This document shows positions 34,930 through 47,050 of a stretch of DNA of 64,000 nt, piece by piece. The translations under genes were made by a program, and so were the position numbers. Under the pieces are notes generated by a model. The model saw only the letters and a list, made by a program, of their open reading frames with translations. It made no database searches and was not told where the DNA came from. How positions within the stretch are numbered: position 1 is the stretch's first letter; each line of letters begins with the position of its first letter. Origin of the DNA: Pseudomonas sp. DTU12.3 (GTDB lineage Bacteria > Pseudomonadota > Gammaproteobacteria > Pseudomonadales > Pseudomonadaceae); contig NZ_CP027218.1 in NCBI RefSeq assembly GCF_004124275.1, positions 2,235,501-2,299,500 of the forward strand, read 5' to 3'.

Positions 34930-36132
34930 ATGGCTCACGCAGCTACTTTCGCACCGCAGATCAAAATCCCCGCTACCTACATGCGCGGCGGCACCAGCAA
35001 AGGCGTGTTTTTCAGCCTCAAGGATTTGCCCGAAGCGGCGCAGATTCCCGGCCCGGTTCGCGACGCTTTTTTGCTGCGCGTGATCGGCAGCCCCGACCCG
35101 TACGACAAGCAGATCGACGGCATGGGCGGCGCGACTTCGAGCACCAGCAAAACCGTGATCCTGTCGAAAAGCATCAAGGCTGATCACGACGTCGATTACC
35201 TGTTTGGCCAGGTATCCATCGACAAGCCTTTCGTCGACTGGAGCGGCAACTGCGGCAACCTTTCGGCAGCGGTCGGTTCGTTCGCCATCAGCAACGGCCT
35301 GGTCGATGCCAGCCGCATTCCGCACAACGGTGTGGCGGTGGTGCGCGTGTGGCAATCCAACATCGGCAAAACCATCATCGCCCATGTGCCGATCACCAAT
35401 GGCGAAGTGCAGGAGACCGGTGATTTCGAACTCGACGGCGTGACCTTTCCGGCCGCCGAAGTGCAGGTTGAATTCATGGACCCGGCGGCGGAAGAAGAGG
35501 GCGGCGGTGGCTCAATGTTTCCTACCGGCAACCTGATCGATGAGCTGGAAGTGCCGGGTGTCGGCACGTTCAAAGCGACGATGATCAACGCCGGCATCCC
35601 GACGATTTTCGTCAACGCCGCAGACATCGGTTACACCGGCACCGAGCTGCAAGGCGCGATCAACAGCGATCCGCAAGCGTTGCAGATGTTTGAGACCATT
35701 CGTGCTTATGGCGCGCTGCGCATGGGCCTGATTGCCAATCTGGATGAAGCGGCGAAACGGCAGCACACGCCGAAAGTTGCGTTCGTTGCCAAGCCTGCGG
35801 ATTACGTGGCGTCCAGTGGCAAAGCGATTGCTGCCGGGGATGTGGATTTGCTGGTGCGTGCGTTGTCGATGGGCAAGTTGCACCACGCAATGATGGGCAC
35901 GGCGGCTGTGGCGATTGGTACGGCGGCAGCCATTTCCGGCACGTTGGTGAACCTCGCGGCAGGTGGCGTTGAACGCAATGCCGTGCGCTTCGGGCATCCG
36001 TCCGGAACGTTGCGCGTCGGCGCTGAAGCCAGCCTGGAAAACGGCGAGTGGATCGTCAAAAAAGCCATTATGAGCCGCAGTGCTCGGGTGCTGATGGAAG
36101 GCTATGTACGCGTCCCCGGCGATTCCTTCTGA
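34930..36132 (+). CDS. prpF: 2-methylaconitate cis-trans isomerase PrpF
   Basis: 400 residues. The DapF-like double fold opens with IKIPATYMRGGTSKGVFF and contains GNCGNLSAAVGSFAI (active-site Cys region) and GHPSGTLRVGAE. PrpF converts the AcnD product to the substrate of the next hydratase. AAGGAG precedes the ATG 55 nt after acnD; this is the one prp gap without a REPIN. Confidence 0.95.
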   Translation: MAHAATFAPQIKIPATYMRGGTSKGVFFSLKDLPEAAQIPGPVRDAFLLRVIGSPDPYDKQIDGMGGATSSTSKTVILSKSIKADHDVDYLFGQVSIDKPFVDWSGNCGNLSAAVGSFAISNGLVDASRIPHNGVAVVRVWQSNIGKTIIAHVPITNGEVQETGDFELDGVTFPAAEVQVEFMDPAAEEEGGGGSMFPTGNLIDELEVPGVGTFKATMINAGIPTIFVNAADIGYTGTELQGAINSDPQALQMFETIRAYGALRMGLIANLDEAAKRQHTPKVAFVAKPADYVASSGKAIAAGDVDLLVRALSMGKLHHAMMGTAAVAIGTAAAISGTLVNLAAGGVERNAVRFGHPSGTLRVGAEASLENGEWIVKKAIMSRSARVLMEGYVRVPGDSF

Positions 36133-36149
36133 CCCAACACAGAACCCAA

Positions 36150-36239
36150 TGTGGGAGCGGGCTTGCTCGCGAAGGCGGAGTGTCAGTCGACATCTCCAAT
36201 AATGACACTCCGCCTTCGCGAGCAAGCCCGCTCCCACAG
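36150..36239. repeat. REPIN (family B) between prpF and prpD
   Basis: TGTGGGAGCGGGCTTGCTCG and its exact inverse; the spacer adds an inner stem GGCGGAGTGTCA / TGACACTCCGCC, making an unusually stable hairpin. Confidence 0.9.
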
Positions 36240-36319
36240 TGGATTGCATTTCAACAACAAGAAATCGTTAGCCCTGAACCGAGGTCCCATCAACGAACCA
36301 CTTCAAGAGTGAATCGAAC

Positions 36320-37804
36320 ATGAGCGCCAACGTCGACCTGAACAACCGCCCCGACTACGACCCTGTCCTGCAGGACATCGCCGACTACGTCCTGACCTTC
36401 AAAACCGCATCTGCCGAAGCCCTCGACACCGCCCGCAACTGCCTGATGGACACTTTAGGCTGCGGCCTGCTGGCCCTGCGTTTTCCCGAATGCACCAAAC
36501 ACCTTGGACCTCTCGTTGAAGGCACCGTTGTGCCGTTTGGCGCACGAGTTCCCGGCACGTCCTATCGCCTCGACCCGGTCAAAGCCGCGTGGGACATCGG
36601 CTGCATCGTCCGCTGGCTCGACTACAACGACACCTGGCTCGCCGCCGAATGGGGCCATCCCTCCGACAACCTCGGCGGAATTCTCGCGGTGGCCGATCAT
36701 TTGTCGCAGAAACGCGTGGCCAACGCTGAAGCACCGCTGACGGTTCGCGATGTACTCGAAGCGATGATCATGGCGCACGAGATTCAGGGTGTCATCGCCC
36801 TGGAAAACTCCTTCAACCGCGTAGGACTCGATCACGTCATTCTGGTGAAAGTCGCCTCAACGGCGGTCACCGCGAAACTGATGGGCGCCAATCGCGAGCA
36901 ACTGCTGTCGGCGTTGTCCCATGCGTTTGCTGACGGGCAGGCGTTGCGCACTTACCGTCATGCACCGAATGCCGGTTCGCGCAAATCCTGGGCGGCCGGG
37001 GATGCGTCGAGTCGTGGCGTGCGCCTGGCTGATATCGCCCTGCGCGGCGAGATGGGCATTCCCGGGGTGCTGACGGCAAAACAGTGGGGCTTTTATGACG
37101 TGCTGTTCAGCCACACCAACAACGATCTGGCGCTGAAACCGCAGGACAAACGTGCGTTCACTTTCTCGCGCGAATTCGGCAGTTACGTGATGGAAAACGT
37201 CCTGTTCAAGATCAGCTTCCCCGCGGAGTTCCATGCGCAAACCGCCTGCGAAGCAGCGGTGACGTTGCACCCACAAGTGCGCAATCGCCTGCACGAAATT
37301 GACCGGATCGTCATCACCACCCACGAATCGGCGATCCGCATCATTTCCAAAGTCGGGCCGCTGGCCAACGCCGCCGACCGCGATCATTGCATCCAGTACA
37401 TGACTGCGGTGCCATTGGCGTTCGGCAATCTGGTCGCCGAGCAATACGAAGACGATTTCCACAAGGCGCATCCGATCATCGATGTGCTGCGCGAAAAAAT
37501 GGTCATCGTCGAAGAACCGCGTTTCACCCGCGAATACCTCGAGCCCGACAAGCGCTCGATTGCCAACGCCGTGCAGGTGTTTTTCAAGGATGGCAGCAGC
37601 ACCGAAAACGTTGTGGTGGAATACCCGATTGGTCACCGCCGTCGCCGTGCCGAGGGCATTCCATTGCTGGAGGACAAGTTCAAAGCCAATCTCACGACGC
37701 GTTTTACCGGGCAGCGCAGTGGCGAAATTTTCACACTGTGCAAGGATCAAACCCGACTCGAGTCCACCCCGGTCAACCGCTTCGTCGACCTGTTCGCCCT
37801 CTGA
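36320..37804 (+). CDS. prpD: 2-methylcitrate dehydratase PrpD
   Basis: 494 residues of the MmgE/PrpD family. Key segments: [45 protein letters not shown] with the conserved active-site acids, [22 protein letters not shown] and [11 protein letters not shown]. It removes water from 2-methylcitrate without an Fe-S cluster. Having both PrpD and AcnD/PrpF is common in Pseudomonas, where PrpD is thought to add or duplicate the aconitase-like step. Last gene of the cluster; a REPIN follows. Confidence 0.95.
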   Translation: MSANVDLNNRPDYDPVLQDIADYVLTFKTASAEALDTARNCLMDTLGCGLLALRFPECTKHLGPLVEGTVVPFGARVPGTSYRLDPVKAAWDIGCIVRWLDYNDTWLAAEWGHPSDNLGGILAVADHLSQKRVANAEAPLTVRDVLEAMIMAHEIQGVIALENSFNRVGLDHVILVKVASTAVTAKLMGANREQLLSALSHAFADGQALRTYRHAPNAGSRKSWAAGDASSRGVRLADIALRGEMGIPGVLTAKQWGFYDVLFSHTNNDLALKPQDKRAFTFSREFGSYVMENVLFKISFPAEFHAQTACEAAVTLHPQVRNRLHEIDRIVITTHESAIRIISKVGPLANAADRDHCIQYMTAVPLAFGNLVAEQYEDDFHKAHPIIDVLREKMVIVEEPRFTREYLEPDKRSIANAVQVFFKDGSSTENVVVEYPIGHRRRRAEGIPLLEDKFKANLTTRFTGQRSGEIFTLCKDQTRLESTPVNRFVDLFAL

Positions 37805-37821
37805 AGTTACAACCACGCCCA

Positions 37822-37906
37822 TGTAGGAGCTGCCGCAGGCTGCGATCTTTTGATCTTGTTTTTTACAATCCAGATCAAAAGATCGCAGCCTTCGGCAGCT
37901 CCTACA
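37822..37906. repeat. REPIN (family A) overlapping the stop of the EamA gene
   Basis: TGTAGGAGCTGCCGCAGGCT and its inverse between convergent prpD and the transporter. The TAG stop of the transporter gene is the GTAG of the repeat. Confidence 0.88.
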
Positions 37907-38840
37907 CGGACCGTGTCCGCCATTTTTCGATGGGCAATTTGGTGATGGCAAACCCGCTCAACAGGATCGCCGAATAGATCATCAATTCCCGCGACAATGC
38001 TTGCCCTTCATACCAGGCGCCGATGATCACGGCGAACACCGGGAAAATGATAAACACGAACGACAGAATGATCGGGCTCAGGCGTTTCAGCAGCAAAAAA
38101 TAAACGATGAATCCGCCCACCGACGCCACCAGTCCCAGGTAGAGCAGGGCTCCCCACGAACGTGTGGTCACGTCGCTAAACACCGGCGCCTCAACACTCA
38201 AGCCGACAATAAATAACATCGCCCCGGCAATGCCGATGGGCAACGTGTTGTAAGTGATTACGCTGATCGCGCTGCCGTGTTTTTTCGTCACCACGTAGCA
38301 CAGCGCATGCATCACCGCCGCACACAGAATCGCCAGTACGCCCAGCCATTCCGCCTGATCCAGATGCAGGCCCTGGCTGCGGATGATCATGAACAGACTG
38401 CCGAAACCGATGGCGATGCCGAGCATTTGCGACGGATAGATTTTCTCGCGCAGAAACAGCGCGGAAAACAGCAGGATAAACACCGGCATGCAACTGAACA
38501 GCAGCGCCGTCAGGCCGGACGACACGTGCATCTCGCCGTAGTTGAGCAGGTAATACGGCAGACTGAAGTAGCTCAGCGTGACGAAGACAAAAAACCAGCG
38601 GCTTTGGCGCGGAAACAGCAGCGGTTCCTTGCGCAAAAGGGCGAAGCTGAGGAACAGCGGAAACGCGATCAGAAAGCGCAGGCCGGCGGCGGTCAGTGGC
38701 GGCACGCTTTCAACAGCAATCTTGATCCCCAGCCACGTCGTACCCCAACTCAGGCAGACGATCAGGAACAGCGCGCTGGTGAGCAATCCGGCGAGCCAGG
38801 GTTTGCTGATGTTGATGGGGGTGCTGATGGCGGTCGACAT
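37902..38840 (-). CDS. EamA/DMT-family transporter
   Basis: 312 residues, about ten membrane helices in two EamA repeats: FLIVCLSWGTTWLGIKIAVE opens the first and LCYVVTKKHGSAISVITYN the second. A short basic tail (PIEKWRTRSV) ends on a stop codon supplied by the adjacent REP element. Family members export amino acids or other metabolites. The divergent MocR-type gene is probably its regulator. Substrate unknown. Confidence 0.85.
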   Translation of the reverse strand: MSTAISTPINISKPWLAGLLTSALFLIVCLSWGTTWLGIKIAVESVPPLTAAGLRFLIAFPLFLSFALLRKEPLLFPRQSRWFFVFVTLSYFSLPYYLLNYGEMHVSSGLTALLFSCMPVFILLFSALFLREKIYPSQMLGIAIGFGSLFMIIRSQGLHLDQAEWLGVLAILCAAVMHALCYVVTKKHGSAISVITYNTLPIGIAGAMLFIVGLSVEAPVFSDVTTRSWGALLYLGLVASVGGFIVYFLLLKRLSPIILSFVFIIFPVFAVIIGAWYEGQALSRELMIYSAILLSGFAITKLPIEKWRTRSV

Positions 38841-38931
38841 GGCGGCATGCTCCGAACGGTGGAATTGACCTGATCAATGAAAAGGTTTATTGCTGATTGA
38901 ACCTGTTTTCAGCACGCTATTCGGGGTGACA

Positions 38932-40341
38932 ATGACTGTCAAAGTAAGTATTGCCATGGTGTCAATCCTCCGTGACGGCCTCGTCAACGGCGTCGGTGTG
39001 AAGTACAAGCGCCTCGCCGACGGCGTCGCGCAGGCGATTGATGAAGGCGTGATCGAGGTTGGCTGCAAATTGCCGCCGCACCGGCTGTTGGCCGACAGCC
39101 TGAGCGTGACCATTGGCACCATCAGTCGTGCATACGGTGAGCTGGAACGTGTCGGCCTGGTCGTCGCTCGCGTCGGCGATGGCACTTATGTGTCCCAGCG
39201 TGGGATGGAGCGGGCGCAGGACAAAGGCTTTCGCAACGTCAGCGATGAGCCGCCAACCTGCTTCGACATGAGTCGGAATCAGCCGATTCCGGGGCAGGAA
39301 ACCACCTTCCTGAGCCAGAGCCTGCAGGATCTCGCCAATGAGCCGGGCGTGTTGCGCCAATTGACCGGGTACACCGCCGAGGGCGGCATGGCGCGGCATC
39401 GGGTGGCGGGGGCGGTCTGGCTCAGCCATGGCGACTTCGTGCCGCACGCCGATCAGGTGCTGTGCGTCAACGGCGGTCAGCATGGTTTGCTCTGCGCGCT
39501 GATGGGGCTGCTCAAGGCCGGCGACAGCGTTGTCACCGAGCATTTGTCCTACCCGGGATTGATCAGCGTCGCACGCCAGCTCGGGATAAAACTTATCGGT
39601 GCTGCGATGGACGACGAAGGACTGTTGCCGTCAGCGCTGGAAGACATTTGCCGTCAGCATCGCGTATCGGCGCTGTATTGCACGCCGACCATCCAGAATC
39701 CTACGGCCGCTGTCATGTCGATCACCCGGCGCGAGGCGATTGCCGAGATCTGCCGCCAGCACAATCTGCTGATCATCGAGGACGAAGCCCATGCGGTACT
39801 GGATCGCCAGCGCCCGTCCCCCCTGAGCCATTTCGCTCCGGAGCGTTCGATACTGATCGGCAGTTTGAGCAAGGCTGTTTCAGCGGGGCTGCGCGTGGGT
39901 TATCTGCATGCACCGCAAGCGTTGATCGGGCGGATCAGTTCAGCCATTCGCAGCACCTGCTGGATGGCCAATCCGTTATCGATGGAAGTGGCGAGCCTGT
40001 GGATCGAAAACGGCATGGCCGAGCATTTGCTGGATGAACAGATCAACGAGATCGGCCGGCGTAAAGCGTTGGTCGCGCCGGTGCTCAAGGGCCTGAATTA
40101 CAAGACTCACACCTACAGCCCGCATTTCTGGTTAGAAGTGCCTGAGTTGTGGCGGGCGTCGCAGATTGCGGCGGAGTTGAAGGAGAACAATTATCTGGTG
40201 GCGACTGCCGAATCATTTGCGGTCGGGCATGGCGCGGTGCCGCAGTTCATTCGGGTGAGTGTGTGTAATGCGGTGGGGGATGACCGTTTGTTGCTCGGCG
40301 GGTTCGAAGCGTTGACCAGGGCATTAACCGAGACCGTGTAA
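38932..40341 (+). CDS. MocR-type regulator (GntR DNA-binding domain fused to PLP aminotransferase fold)
   Basis: 469 residues from MTVKVSIAMVSI, with GGGGTGA upstream. The N-terminal GntR helix-turn-helix (GVIEVGCKLPPHRLLADSLS, TIGTISRAYGELER) is followed by a fold-type I aminotransferase domain with the PLP Lys in IGSLSKAVSAGLRVGYL and EDEAHAVL. MocR proteins use PLP as an effector and rarely catalyse. Divergence from the EamA gene suggests direct control of that exporter. Confidence 0.88.
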   Translation: MTVKVSIAMVSILRDGLVNGVGVKYKRLADGVAQAIDEGVIEVGCKLPPHRLLADSLSVTIGTISRAYGELERVGLVVARVGDGTYVSQRGMERAQDKGFRNVSDEPPTCFDMSRNQPIPGQETTFLSQSLQDLANEPGVLRQLTGYTAEGGMARHRVAGAVWLSHGDFVPHADQVLCVNGGQHGLLCALMGLLKAGDSVVTEHLSYPGLISVARQLGIKLIGAAMDDEGLLPSALEDICRQHRVSALYCTPTIQNPTAAVMSITRREAIAEICRQHNLLIIEDEAHAVLDRQRPSPLSHFAPERSILIGSLSKAVSAGLRVGYLHAPQALIGRISSAIRSTCWMANPLSMEVASLWIENGMAEHLLDEQINEIGRRKALVAPVLKGLNYKTHTYSPHFWLEVPELWRASQIAAELKENNYLVATAESFAVGHGAVPQFIRVSVCNAVGDDRLLLGGFEALTRALTETV

Positions 40342-40347
40342 TCTTTC

Positions 40348-40430
40348 TTCGCGAGCAGGCTCGCTCCCACAGTGGACCGCATTCTTTCAGTTGGAATGCA
40401 TTCCCCTGTGGGAGCGAGCCTGCTCGCGAA
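40348..40430. repeat. REPIN (family B)
   Basis: TTCGCGAGCAGGCTCGCTCC with inverse GTGGGAGCGAGCCTGCTCGC between the convergent MocR and ppsR genes. Confidence 0.87.
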
Positions 40431-40454
40431 GGCGTCAGCCCAGCCCCCACAAAT

Positions 40455-41273
40455 CTACTTGAAGCGCCGTTCGACGCCTTTCTCCACCAAAATCTTCGCC
40501 GAAATCTCTTCCACCGAAAAATGCGTCGAATTGATGTGCGGAATGTTCTCGCGGCGGAACAGGTTCTCCACTTCGCGCACTTCAAATTCGCACTGCGCAT
40601 AACTCGAATAGCGGCTGTTGGGCTTGCGCTCGTTGCGGATTGCGGTGAGGCGATCCGGGTCGATGGTCAGGCCGAACAGCTTGTGCTGATGCGCGCGCAG
40701 GGCGGCTGGCAGGGTCAGGCGCTCCATGTCGTCTTCGGTCAGCGGATAGTTGGCCGCGCGGATGCCGAACTGCATGGCCATGTACAGGCACGTCGGTGTC
40801 TTACCGCAACGCGACACGCCCACTAGTATCAGGTCGGCTTTGTCGTAATAGTGCGTGCGCGCGCCGTCATCGTTGTCGAGGGCGAAGTTCACCGCCTCGA
40901 TGCGCTCCATGTAATTGGAGTTGTGCCCGATGGAATGGGATTTGCCGACGGTGTAGGAAGAATGCTCGGTCAGTTCCTGCTCCAGCGGGGCGAGGAAGGT
41001 CGAGAAAATGTCGATCATGAAACCATTGGACGTTGCGAGAATCTCACGGATGTCCTGATTGACGATGGTGTCGAAGATGATCGGACGAAAGCCGTCGGTT
41101 TCAGCGGCTTTGTTGATTTGTTGTACCATGGCCCGCGCTTTTTCAACGCTGTCGATGTACGGTCGCGTGAATTTGCTGAAGGTAATGTTTTCGAACTGCG
41201 CCAGAAGGCTTTGACCCAGGGTTTCGGCAGTGATGCCGGTGCCATCGGAGATGAAGAAAGCAGATCGTTTCAT
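40455..41273 (-). CDS. ppsR: Phosphoenolpyruvate synthase regulatory protein (kinase/pyrophosphorylase)
   Basis: 272 residues from the ATG at 41273 (AAGGTG upstream), starting [20 protein letters not shown]. The P-loop [17 protein letters not shown] lies near residue 150. DUF299 proteins use ADP to phosphorylate and inactivate PEP synthase and reverse this with phosphate. The target gene ppsA is divergent across a 174-nt control region, as usual in proteobacteria. Confidence 0.95.
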   Translation of the reverse strand: MKRSAFFISDGTGITAETLGQSLLAQFENITFSKFTRPYIDSVEKARAMVQQINKAAETDGFRPIIFDTIVNQDIREILATSNGFMIDIFSTFLAPLEQELTEHSSYTVGKSHSIGHNSNYMERIEAVNFALDNDDGARTHYYDKADLILVGVSRCGKTPTCLYMAMQFGIRAANYPLTEDDMERLTLPAALRAHQHKLFGLTIDPDRLTAIRNERKPNSRYSSYAQCEFEVREVENLFRRENIPHINSTHFSVEEISAKILVEKGVERRFK

Positions 41274-41447
41274 TTGCACCTTGGGCCTTAAGCTAGTCAT
41301 CAATCTTGGATATGATAGGCGCGATTTGTCGGCCGCGACTGGCCCGCATTCTCACTTATTTTCCAGGTCCAGGCCATACAACCGGCCAACGCTCCCCCGA
41401 GCAGCCGGTTTCTGAGCTTTTCCAACACAGTTAGTGGAGAGATCACC

Positions 41448-43823
<2,376 letters not shown>

Positions 43824-43849
43824 TCAATATGTGAACGGCCCGCATCCCC

Positions 43850-43939
43850 TGTGGGAGCGAGCCTGCTCGCGAAATCGGATTAACATTCGATATGAATGTT
43901 GGCAGATACACCGCTTTCGCGAGCAGGCTCGCTCCCACA
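43850..43939. repeat. REPIN (family B) after ppsA
   Basis: TGTGGGAGCGAGCCTGCTCG and inverse, 45-nt spacer with an imperfect ACATTCGATATGAATGT palindrome. Confidence 0.87.
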
Positions 43940-43966
43940 CGATTCGGTTCCTTAGGTGATTCAAAC

Positions 43967-43999
43967 AGGGCGAGCGCCTTCGGATGCCGCCCTTTTTTG
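43967..43999 (+). terminator. Intrinsic terminator after ppsA
   Basis: AGGGCG / CGCCCT stem with inner GCGCCTTCGGATGC, followed by TTTTTT, just before the hydrolase gene. Confidence 0.65.
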
Positions 44000-44011
44000 T
44001 GCAAGAGCATT

Positions 44012-45001
44012 ATGCAAAGCAGCAGCAACCTATTTCCTGTCGCCCTGATCAGCGCCGAACGGCGCGGCGATCTGAGCGAAGACGTCTATCGTTTGAAACC
44101 CGGCAACAGCCCTGACTGGTCCGTGGAGATCGCCGTCACCCGTCTGGGCATGGCCGATGACTCGGCGCCACGCGGTGTGCCGGTGATTCTGTTGCACGGC
44201 AGTTTTTCCAATCGACGCTTCTGGTTTTCTCCCAAAGGCCTGGGATTGGGCGCGTACCTGACGCGACTGGGCTTCGACGTGTGGATTCCGGAGATGCGTG
44301 GCCACGGCTTGTCGCAACGCAACGAGGAATACCGGCGCAACCGTGTCGCGGACTACGCGCGCTACGATCTGCCGGCGATTGCCGCGTTCGTGCGTGAGCA
44401 GAGCGGGCAAGTGCCACACTGGATCGGTCATTCGCTGGGTGGCATCACGCTGGCGGCGGCGCTGGGTGGCGAATACCTTGGCGAGCCCGCCGTAGCCTCG
44501 GCGGCGTTTTTCGGTACGCAGGTCAGCCGCACTTACTGGCCGCTGAAAATCCCGCCGCTGGAGTGGAGCGGGCGCTTTATTCTCAAGCGCTTTGCGCAAT
44601 TGTCCGGTTCGCGTCTCAAGCGCGGCCCTGAGGACGAGCCGATCGGCCTGGCCATCGAAAGCATGCGCTGGTACGGCTTGTTCGGGCGTTTTGGCGATAA
44701 GGACAAGGATTGGTGGGCAGGGCTGGCCAACGTTCAGGTGCCGGTGCTGGCGGTGAGTGCGGCGGGCGATCATCAGGATCCGACGTGGGCGTGTCGCAAG
44801 CTGTTCGAGCAGGTTGGTTCCGAGCACAAGCAATTCATCAATCTGGGGCGAGAGCAGGGCTTCCACGATAATTTCGGCCATGTCGAGATGTTGGTGAGCA
44901 AAGCGGCGCAAGCTGAAGTCTGGCCGTTGGTGGCGCGCTGGCTGAGCGATCAAACGTCGCCATTGCGCGGCGAGAAGCCGGATCTGGCTGCGGCGGTCTG
45001 A
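44012..45001 (+). CDS. Alpha/beta-hydrolase (esterase/lipase-like)
   Basis: 329 residues from the ATG at 44012. Alpha/beta-hydrolase features in order: oxyanion loop ILLHGSFSNRRFW, PEMRGHGLSQ, nucleophile elbow WIGHSLGGITLAAAL (Ser about 145), and a late His in QGFHDNFGHVEML. No signal peptide. It sits between ppsA and rraA as in P. aeruginosa (PA1771). Substrate unknown. Confidence 0.83.
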   Translation: MQSSSNLFPVALISAERRGDLSEDVYRLKPGNSPDWSVEIAVTRLGMADDSAPRGVPVILLHGSFSNRRFWFSPKGLGLGAYLTRLGFDVWIPEMRGHGLSQRNEEYRRNRVADYARYDLPAIAAFVREQSGQVPHWIGHSLGGITLAAALGGEYLGEPAVASAAFFGTQVSRTYWPLKIPPLEWSGRFILKRFAQLSGSRLKRGPEDEPIGLAIESMRWYGLFGRFGDKDKDWWAGLANVQVPVLAVSAAGDHQDPTWACRKLFEQVGSEHKQFINLGREQGFHDNFGHVEMLVSKAAQAEVWPLVARWLSDQTSPLRGEKPDLAAAV

Positions 45002-45227
45002 GCTGAAGGCTCGGAAAAGGCCATTTCGTTCGAGTCGGCTTGCGGCTAAGATATGACGGATTGTTTGGTTCTGGTCATATTGGGTGGCTGTTTAGCGATT
45101 ACGTTTCAGCGTTTGTTCAGGTTGGTTCAGCGACCATTGCATGAACTAAGGTAAACAGCGACCACCGGAACTCGTCTCAAAAGAGTGCGTCATCCTTGAT
45201 CGTCTTCCTTGTTACAGGAGTTTTTCG

Positions 45228-45719
45228 ATGAACCATTACCTCACGCCTGACCTGTGCGACGCCTATCCGGAGCTGGTGCAGGTGCTGGAACCGATGTTCA
45301 GCAATTTCGGCGGCCGTGATTCCTTCGGCGGCGAAATCGTGACCATCAAATGTTTCGAAGACAACTCGCTGGTCAAGGAACAAGTCGATCTCAAGGGCAA
45401 TGGCAAGGTGCTGGTGGTCGATGGCGGCGGTTCACTGCGCCGTGCATTGCTGGGTGACATGCTCGCCGAGAAGGCCGCCAAAAATGGCTGGGAAGGGCTG
45501 GTGATCTACGGCTGCATCCGTGACGTCGACGTTATCGCGCAGACCGATCTGGGCGTGCAGGCATTGGCCAGCCACCCGATGAAAACCGACAAGCGCGGCA
45601 TCGGCGACCTTAACGTCCCGGTAACGTTTGCCGGCGTGACGTTCCACCCGGGCCAATACATTTATGCGGACAACAACGGCGTGATCATCTCGCCGAGTCC
45701 GCTGAAAATGCCTGAATAA
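45228..45719 (+). CDS. rraA: RraA-family protein (RNase E regulator / oxaloacetate-type aldolase)
   Basis: 163 residues, the usual RraA size. Conserved core: [35 protein letters not shown] and [24 protein letters not shown], where the Gly/Arg-Asp of GCIRD coordinates metal in aldolase members. E. coli RraA inhibits RNase E; related pseudomonad proteins have 4-hydroxy-4-methyl-2-oxoglutarate aldolase or oxaloacetate decarboxylase activity, and sequence alone does not decide. AGGAG lies before the ATG. Confidence 0.88.
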   Translation: MNHYLTPDLCDAYPELVQVLEPMFSNFGGRDSFGGEIVTIKCFEDNSLVKEQVDLKGNGKVLVVDGGGSLRRALLGDMLAEKAAKNGWEGLVIYGCIRDVDVIAQTDLGVQALASHPMKTDKRGIGDLNVPVTFAGVTFHPGQYIYADNNGVIISPSPLKMPE

Positions 45720-45740
45720 GATTTCGACAAAGGGATGCGG

Positions 45741-46736
45741 ATGTTCGAGGAAGAAAACGCGCAATGGGGGCTGGTGCATGCCCTGGTGCTGGACGGTAAA
45801 GGCGGTGCGCGTTCGATAGCCCGGACTGAGCTCGACGATTTGCAGTTGCAGGCCCACGAAAGCCTGTGGCTGCATTGGGATCGCAGCCATCCGCAGACCC
45901 AGACCTGGTTGCGCAAATCCAGCGGTCTCAACGAATTCACCTGCGATCTGCTGCTGGAAGAGAACACTCGACCGCGCTTGTTGCCGTTGCCGGATTCCGA
46001 GCTGCTGCTGTTTTTGCGAGGGGTCAACCTCAACCCGGGTGCCGAGCCGGAAGACATGGTTTCGGTGCGGATTTTCGCCTCCGCGCAACGGGTGATTTCC
46101 CTGCGGTTACGGCCATTGCGCGCCACCGATGAACTGTTGTCGGAACTGGCCGACGGCAAAGGCCCGAAAACCGCGTCGGAACTGATCCTTTATCTGGCCC
46201 AGTTCCTCACCAACAAGGTGCAGGATCTGGTCACTTGCCTCTCGGAAATCGCCGATGAGGAAGAAGAAAAGATGGATGCCGACGAACGGTATACCCCCGA
46301 ACATGGCGCCATTTTGCACATCCGGCGCAGGGCTGCCGGACTGAAGCGTTTCCTGGCACCGCAGCGGGATATTTTCGGCCAACTGACGCGGATAAAAATG
46401 CCGTGGTTCGTCGATGACGATGCCGACTACTGGAACGAATTGAACAACAGCTTGACGCGCTACCTCGAAGAGCTCGAATTGACCCGAGAGCGCGTGGGGC
46501 TTGTGCTGGAGGCGGAAGACCGGCGCTTGAGCGAGCGCATGAACCGCACGATGTATCGCTTCGGGATCATCACCTGCATCTTTTTGCCGATGAGTTTCAT
46601 CACCGGTCTGCTGGGTATAAATGTTGGCGGCATTCCCTTCTCCAGCAGCCCTTATGGTTTCCTGATCGCCTGTTTGACGGTGCTCGCCCTGGCCTTCGGT
46701 CAGTGGTGGTTATTTCGTCGTTTGCGCTGGGTCTGA
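45741..46736 (+). CDS. cmaX: ZntB/CorA-like divalent metal transporter (CmaX)
   Basis: 331 residues. Large soluble domain, then two C-terminal helices: MYRFGIITCIFLPMSFITG and FLIACLTVLALAFGQWWLF. The pore motif reads GLLGINVGG, the GIN form found in ZntB rather than the GMN of Mg2+ CorA. AAAGGG is too close to the first ATG (45735) but well placed for 45741. It precedes crfX-cmpX-sigX-oprF, the order known from P. aeruginosa. Confidence 0.86.
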   Translation: MFEEENAQWGLVHALVLDGKGGARSIARTELDDLQLQAHESLWLHWDRSHPQTQTWLRKSSGLNEFTCDLLLEENTRPRLLPLPDSELLLFLRGVNLNPGAEPEDMVSVRIFASAQRVISLRLRPLRATDELLSELADGKGPKTASELILYLAQFLTNKVQDLVTCLSEIADEEEEKMDADERYTPEHGAILHIRRRAAGLKRFLAPQRDIFGQLTRIKMPWFVDDDADYWNELNNSLTRYLEELELTRERVGLVLEAEDRRLSERMNRTMYRFGIITCIFLPMSFITGLLGINVGGIPFSSSPYGFLIACLTVLALAFGQWWLFRRLRWV

Positions 46737-46799
46737 AGATGGCGCATGTGACCCGAGCAAATCTGCCCGCGTCTTTCACAGACATCACGAGAGGTGCGT

Positions 46800-47048
46800 A
46801 TGCACGATCCGTTTGAACAGTCTTTGCGTGACATGCTCAACGCTTCGCCGTCCAGCCGCGACGACGATGCCTGTCTGGGCCGCGTACTCAAAACCGCCAA
46901 CCGCCAGGTCGGCGCCGGTGATCTGTTTAGCCTGCTGGGCCGCTGGCTGCCCGCGCTGATGATTGCCCTGAATAATGGATCGGCGCATGTCTCGCCGGTT
47001 TCCCGTCTTCGTAAACCTACCGCTCGCACTGCTGATAAGGCTGATTGA
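46800..47048 (+). CDS. crfX: CrfX-like small protein
   Basis: 82 residues starting MHDPFEQSLRDMLNASPSSR with GAGAGG upstream. Mid-region helix GDLFSLLGRWLPALMIALNN is amphipathic to hydrophobic, and the tail is basic. Identification rests on position between a CmaX-type and a CmpX-type gene and on the N-terminus. It ends 2 nt before cmpX. Expressed with the sigX locus in P. fluorescens; role poorly known. Confidence 0.75.
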   Translation: MHDPFEQSLRDMLNASPSSRDDDACLGRVLKTANRQVGAGDLFSLLGRWLPALMIALNNGSAHVSPVSRLRKPTARTADKAD

Positions 47049-47050
47049 AT

